Assembly: GCA_964519355.1 (NCBI GenBank)
Contig: CAZFJW010000055.1
Location: forward strand, 1 to 7,046
Source: CAZBEA01 sp964519355
Lineage (GTDB): Bacteria; Patescibacteriota; Microgenomatia; Levybacterales; GWA1-39-11
Length of the DNA stretch: 7,046 bases
Reading direction: 5' to 3'
The notes beneath the pieces are model-generated. The model did no database searches, was not told the DNA's origin, and saw only the letters and a program-made list of their open reading frames with translations. A program made the translations under genes and the position numbers. Below, one piece after another: positions 5,641 through 7,046 of this stretch (position 1 is its first letter; every line of letters begins with the position of its first letter).

Positions 5641-6709
5641 ATACTGATTCAATAATTGTATACAATTTTTCAGTTGCAGTATTTTCTGAAATTGAATCTT
5701 TGGTCTCTATCGACACGAGATCCTCAATGGTCTTCAAGAAAATTTCGTTCGTAATGTCATCCTGTATCAAGATGCGCCCCACTCCATGCTGGAAAAAATA
5801 TTCTGCATTTTCCAGCTGCTCTCCCGACTGACCACCAGGAAGCGGAATAAGCAGCGCTTTTTTAGAAAGTGCTAAAAGTTCTGCAATAGTGTTTGCGCCA
5901 GAACGCGAAACAACAACATCTGACAAATGGTATATCGAGCCTATTTCATCTGGAAATATGTATTTTTTTAGAATATATCTATCAGACATATCTTTCGGAA
6001 GTGATTTTTTATATTCACTTAATCGCTCAAAATCTTTATATCGAACAGTGTCCCCTGTTTGATGTACAATCATATATTTCTCCAACAATACTTTCAAATT
6101 TTTTTCAATAAGATTATTTATTGCGTGAGCACCCGCACTTCCTCCCGTTACATATATAACTATGTCTTCAGACGAAAACTTCTTTGTTTTTTTAAATTCA
6201 AAAACTTCCTTTCGAATTGGAAGTCCGGTAAAAACAGTCTTTTTTTTAGGAAAATATTTTTCTGATACTTCGTACGAAATACATACAACTGAGGCAAAAC
6301 GCGCAAGAAATTTATTTGCATATCCTGCTTTCAATGTTTGTTCGTGTAAAACAATTGGGATTTTTAGAATATATGCAGCAACAACAATTGGAACTGCCAA
6401 ATATCCCCCAAATGAAACAACCACATCAGGTTTTATTTTTTTTAGTATCACCAAAGCACTCGTAAACCCCAGCGGAATCTTGAGCACTGAAGTAAATGTG
6501 TATCTTGTAAGCCTTCTTTGAATTCTTCCCGATTTTATAGGAATAAAGGAAACTCCTTCTTTATGACAGGTTTCAAATTCATATGACAATGTGTTGTCTC
6601 CCTCAAATGCATATTTTCTCCCTGCAACAACAATATCTGCTTTTTTCTTCACGTATTGAATAAGAGCGTATGCTGGAGAAAAATGACCTCCTGTAATAAG
6701 TAGCTTCAT
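5609..6709 (-). CDS. murG: MurG-like UDP-GlcNAc:lipid I N-acetylglucosaminyltransferase
   Basis: A 366-residue GT28-family glycosyltransferase that adds GlcNAc to lipid I to make lipid II on the inner face of the membrane. Family landmarks: TGGHFSPA (6-13), SFGGYLAVP (99-107), HEQTLKAGYANK (122-133), GGSAGAHAIN (189-198), RSGANTIAE (269-277) and GEQLENAEY (296-304). The first and second Rossmann domains are split at about residue 165. The N-terminal glycine loop, GGTGGH in most MurG proteins, is shortened to TGGH although the His (H9) is kept. Q and R of the second loop (GGSQGAR) are replaced by A and H. The UDP-sugar-binding Glu (E277) is retained. The C-terminus is Lys-rich. The ATG shares an ATGA overlap with the ftsW stop, so the two are translationally coupled. 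Likely a true MurG, diverged as in reduced genomes; another GT28 role cannot be fully excluded. Confidence 0.9.
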   Translation of the reverse strand: MKLLITGGHFSPAYALIQYVKKKADIVVAGRKYAFEGDNTLSYEFETCHKEGVSFIPIKSGRIQRRLTRYTFTSVLKIPLGFTSALVILKKIKPDVVVSFGGYLAVPIVVAAYILKIPIVLHEQTLKAGYANKFLARFASVVCISYEVSEKYFPKKKTVFTGLPIRKEVFEFKKTKKFSSEDIVIYVTGGSAGAHAINNLIEKNLKVLLEKYMIVHQTGDTVRYKDFERLSEYKKSLPKDMSDRYILKKYIFPDEIGSIYHLSDVVVSRSGANTIAELLALSKKALLIPLPGGQSGEQLENAEYFFQHGVGRILIQDDITNEIFLKTIEDLVSIETKDSISENTATEKLYTIIESVYEKKKHTKKT

Positions 6710-7046
6710 GATTTTTTATGCAATGATCTTGATATATTAAGCAATATTCCAACAGCAGCAAAATTGATGAGCATTGATGATCCTCCATATGAAATAAAAG
6801 GCAGTGGCACTCCAGTAAGGGGTAATAAAACCACCTGAGAAGAAAAATTAATAGCTGCCTGAAAAGATATAAATGAAATAATCCCTGCTGCCAAAAGTCT
6901 TGCATATGGATCTATTGATCTAACTGCAATCATAAATCCTAATGCGCAAAAAATAACAAATAATAAAACAAGAAAAATTCCTCCTACAAATCCTGTTTCT
7001 TCTGCATAAATTGCAAAAATTGAATCAGTTGTTGCCTCGGGAAGAT
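6706..7046 (-). CDS. ftsW: FtsW septal peptidoglycan polymerase, C-terminal part
   Basis: The last 112 codons of a SEDS-family protein; the frame is open to the window edge, so the gene starts outside. FtsW polymerises glycan strands from lipid II at the septum together with its partner transpeptidase. The fragment opens with LPEATTDSIFAIYAEE, the SEDS motif in the large outer loop, continues with hydrophobic segments at about fragment residues 19-41 and 50-67, then the conserved PLTGVPLPFISYGGSS (75-90) and a last membrane helix (about 88-104), ending in SLHKKS. An internal ATG at 6931-6933 is not the start, because the family motif lies upstream of it. FtsW and not RodA is preferred because murG follows directly through an ATGA overlap and ftsQ-ftsA-ftsZ come next. 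Confidence 0.93.
   Translation of the reverse strand, partial: LPEATTDSIFAIYAEETGFVGGIFLVLLFVIFCALGFMIAVRSIDPYARLLAAGIISFISFQAAINFSSQVVLLPLTGVPLPFISYGGSSMLINFAAVGILLNISRSLHKKS

Noticed and set aside
5641..5652. TTG start of ftsQ four codons upstream of the ATG
   Set aside because: It has no ribosome binding site, adds only NQY before a typical MKKR start, and ATG is the commoner codon.

Overview
The window looks like a chromosomal piece of an AT-rich, reduced-genome bacterium. The best guess is a member of the Candidate Phyla Radiation (Microgenomates-like). The guess rests on divergent, short cell-division proteins (a very small FtsQ, a MurG with a trimmed glycine loop), the absence of a well-placed Shine-Dalgarno sequence before every gene start visible here, and start codons almost directly behind extended -10 promoters. 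TGA, TAG and TAA are all used as stops, so the code is the standard bacterial one and not the TGA=Gly code of Gracilibacteria. The taxonomic call is inference; no rRNA or other marker is present.

Left part (1-1496, plus strand): a 453-residue protein with one N-terminal membrane anchor and an extracytoplasmic TolB/PD40-like beta-propeller. It has its own extended -10 promoter placed so that the transcript would start at or very near the ATG. Short direct repeats with A-tracts lie upstream.

Middle part (1497-2730, plus strand): an unannounced tRNA gene at 1645-1716 folds as a 72-nt cloverleaf with a GCA (Cys) anticodon and the tRNA-Cys discriminator U73. It breaks three near-universal rules: C33 instead of U33, A18 instead of G18, and G55 instead of U/pseudouridine 55. 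Three bases after its 3' end begins a 321-residue protein of unrecognised function, which shares only faint patterns with the DIT1/PvcA isocyanide-synthase family. A TGATATAAT promoter starts transcription at about the first base of the tRNA, so tRNA and protein look like one transcription unit. This is the most novel item in the window: possibly a non-translational, amino-acid-donating tRNA paired with an enzyme that uses it.

Right part (2731-7046, minus strand): a cell-division and cell-wall cluster read ftsW-murG-ftsQ-ftsA-ftsZ. ftsW runs off the window. ftsW/murG overlap by 4 bases (ATGA), murG/ftsQ overlap by about 32 bases, ftsQ/ftsA are 15 bases apart, and ftsZ follows after 69 bases with its own likely promoter. 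FtsW polymerises glycan from lipid II, MurG makes lipid II, FtsQ is the divisome scaffold, FtsA anchors FtsZ to the membrane, and FtsZ forms the ring. The FtsZ tail (DIPAFLR) and the FtsA C-terminal amphipathic helix, needed for that anchoring, are both intact. The murC, murB and ddl genes that often sit between murG and ftsQ are missing here.
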